A stretch of DNA of 64,000 nt from Opitutaceae bacterium (GTDB lineage Bacteria > Verrucomicrobiota > Verrucomicrobiia > Opitutales > Opitutaceae): positions 1-64,000 of the forward strand of contig JAIXWF010000016.1 of assembly GCA_027482185.1 (NCBI GenBank), given 5' to 3'. How positions within the stretch are numbered: the stretch's first letter is position 1; every line of letters begins with the position of its first letter. The notes under the pieces were generated by a model. That model ran no database searches and had not been told where the DNA came from. It worked only from the letters and a program-made list of their open reading frames with translations. Below are positions 63,722 through 64,000 of the stretch, piece after piece. A program made the position numbers and the translations under genes.

Positions 63722-64000
63722 TCAACGCGCCGGCGTCTCGGGCACGAGCGCGAGCAATTGCTCCATCATCGATTCGGCGGCGGCGGCCGCCACCGTTTGC
63801 AGCAAGGCGCGGTCGGTGTTGTCGCCGAGCTCGTACGTGATCGCGGGAATGCCGAATTCGCGGTGGGCCCAGTGGTGCGACGTCGCCTGCGTGGGATTCG
63901 CGTTCGGCGTGCGCTTGATCGCGTAGCTCGGCACGCGCGTCGAAATTCCTTCAAGCCAGACCTTGGTGAATCCGGCGGGCTGCATCGGCTTGTCGTCGGT
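63722..64000 (-). CDS. M14 zinc carboxypeptidase, C-terminal fragment (runs off window)
   Basis: Only the last 92 codons are inside the window. The block GIPAITYELGDNTDR contains the catalytic glutamate of M14 carboxypeptidases, and KRTPNANPTQATSHHWAHRE is like the substrate loop before it. The zinc ligands lie outside the window, so activity cannot be judged. It differs from the CCP-like M14 protein at 16100-17344, which has VLEFNAHW in the same place. Confidence 0.75.
   Translation of the reverse strand, partial: TDDKPMQPAGFTKVWLEGISTRVPSYAIKRTPNANPTQATSHHWAHREFGIPAITYELGDNTDRALLQTVAAAAAESMMEQLLALVPETPAR

Overview
The window is about 64 kb of very GC-rich bacterial DNA with no rRNA, tRNA, phage or insertion-sequence gene that I can recognise. 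The gene content points to a free-living, polymer-degrading Verrucomicrobium, most likely of the Opitutaceae: two DUF1501/DUF1553 gene pairs with cytochrome-type CxxCH motifs, formylglycine sulfatases, 3-keto-disaccharide hydrolase (DUF1080) and DUF6250 proteins, large TonB-dependent receptors, an ECF sigma/FecR pair, and many secreted proteins with Sec or twin-arginine leaders. The assignment is inferred from gene families only.

Layout. 1-2991 (minus): ECF sigma factor, FecR anti-sigma regulator and the start of an STN-containing TonB receptor, a cell-surface signalling set. 3244-17344 (minus): a long collinear run of M14 carboxypeptidase, NHL protein, sulfatase, FG-GAP protein and two DUF1553/DUF1501 pairs, probably one or two operons for breakdown of sulfated polymers. 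17435-24939: phosphotriesterase-like hydrolase, a second sulfatase, a CNNM/CBS membrane protein, a polytopic TPR protein and htpG. 25025-25661: a VapBC toxin-antitoxin pair behind two near-identical palindromes. 25950-34247: secreted M28 peptidase, DUF6250, MazG-like, DUF1080, YdjM-like, GNAT, SGNH, RibD-like and SRPBCC genes. 34278-39750: three secreted peptidase-like proteins, all of which seem to have lost catalytic residues. 39747-44168: a BNR/sialidase-like protein and a second TonB receptor. 44388-51377 (minus): GH3-like ligase and an alpha/beta hydrolase, preceded by a tightly coupled four-gene lipid cluster (GT4, GT28/MGDG-synthase type, diacylglycerol kinase type, PlcP/LpxH-type phosphoesterase). 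51605-64000: small secreted protein, DJ-1/PfpI, MYG1-like, alpha/beta hydrolase, katG with an OxyR-like site upstream, a thioredoxin-fold protein without its cysteines, an ABC permease, a frameshifted class C serine hydrolase, an aldo/keto reductase and the end of an M14 peptidase.

The most unusual structure is not a gene. Many intergenic spaces carry arrays of degenerate 7-base repeats. The unit sequence differs from array to array (GAACTCC, TTGAAAG, CTCTCAA, ATTGCGG, GGTCTCC, GCTTACA and relatives) but the 7-base period is constant. In 10 of 11 cases the array lies within about 20 bases of a stop codon and its purine-rich strand is the sense strand of that gene. One array (28760-28885) is 18 heptamers in unbroken phase filling a convergent intergenic space, and one (11518-11552) lies in frame inside a DUF1553 gene. 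This looks like a multi-family 3'-end repeat system worth a genome-wide search.

Two further themes stand out: repeated loss of catalytic residues in secreted enzymes (two S9-like proteins with Gly at the Ser position, a metallopeptidase-like protein without HExxH, a nucleoredoxin-like protein without CxxC), and a gene cluster suited to replacing phospholipids by glycolipids.
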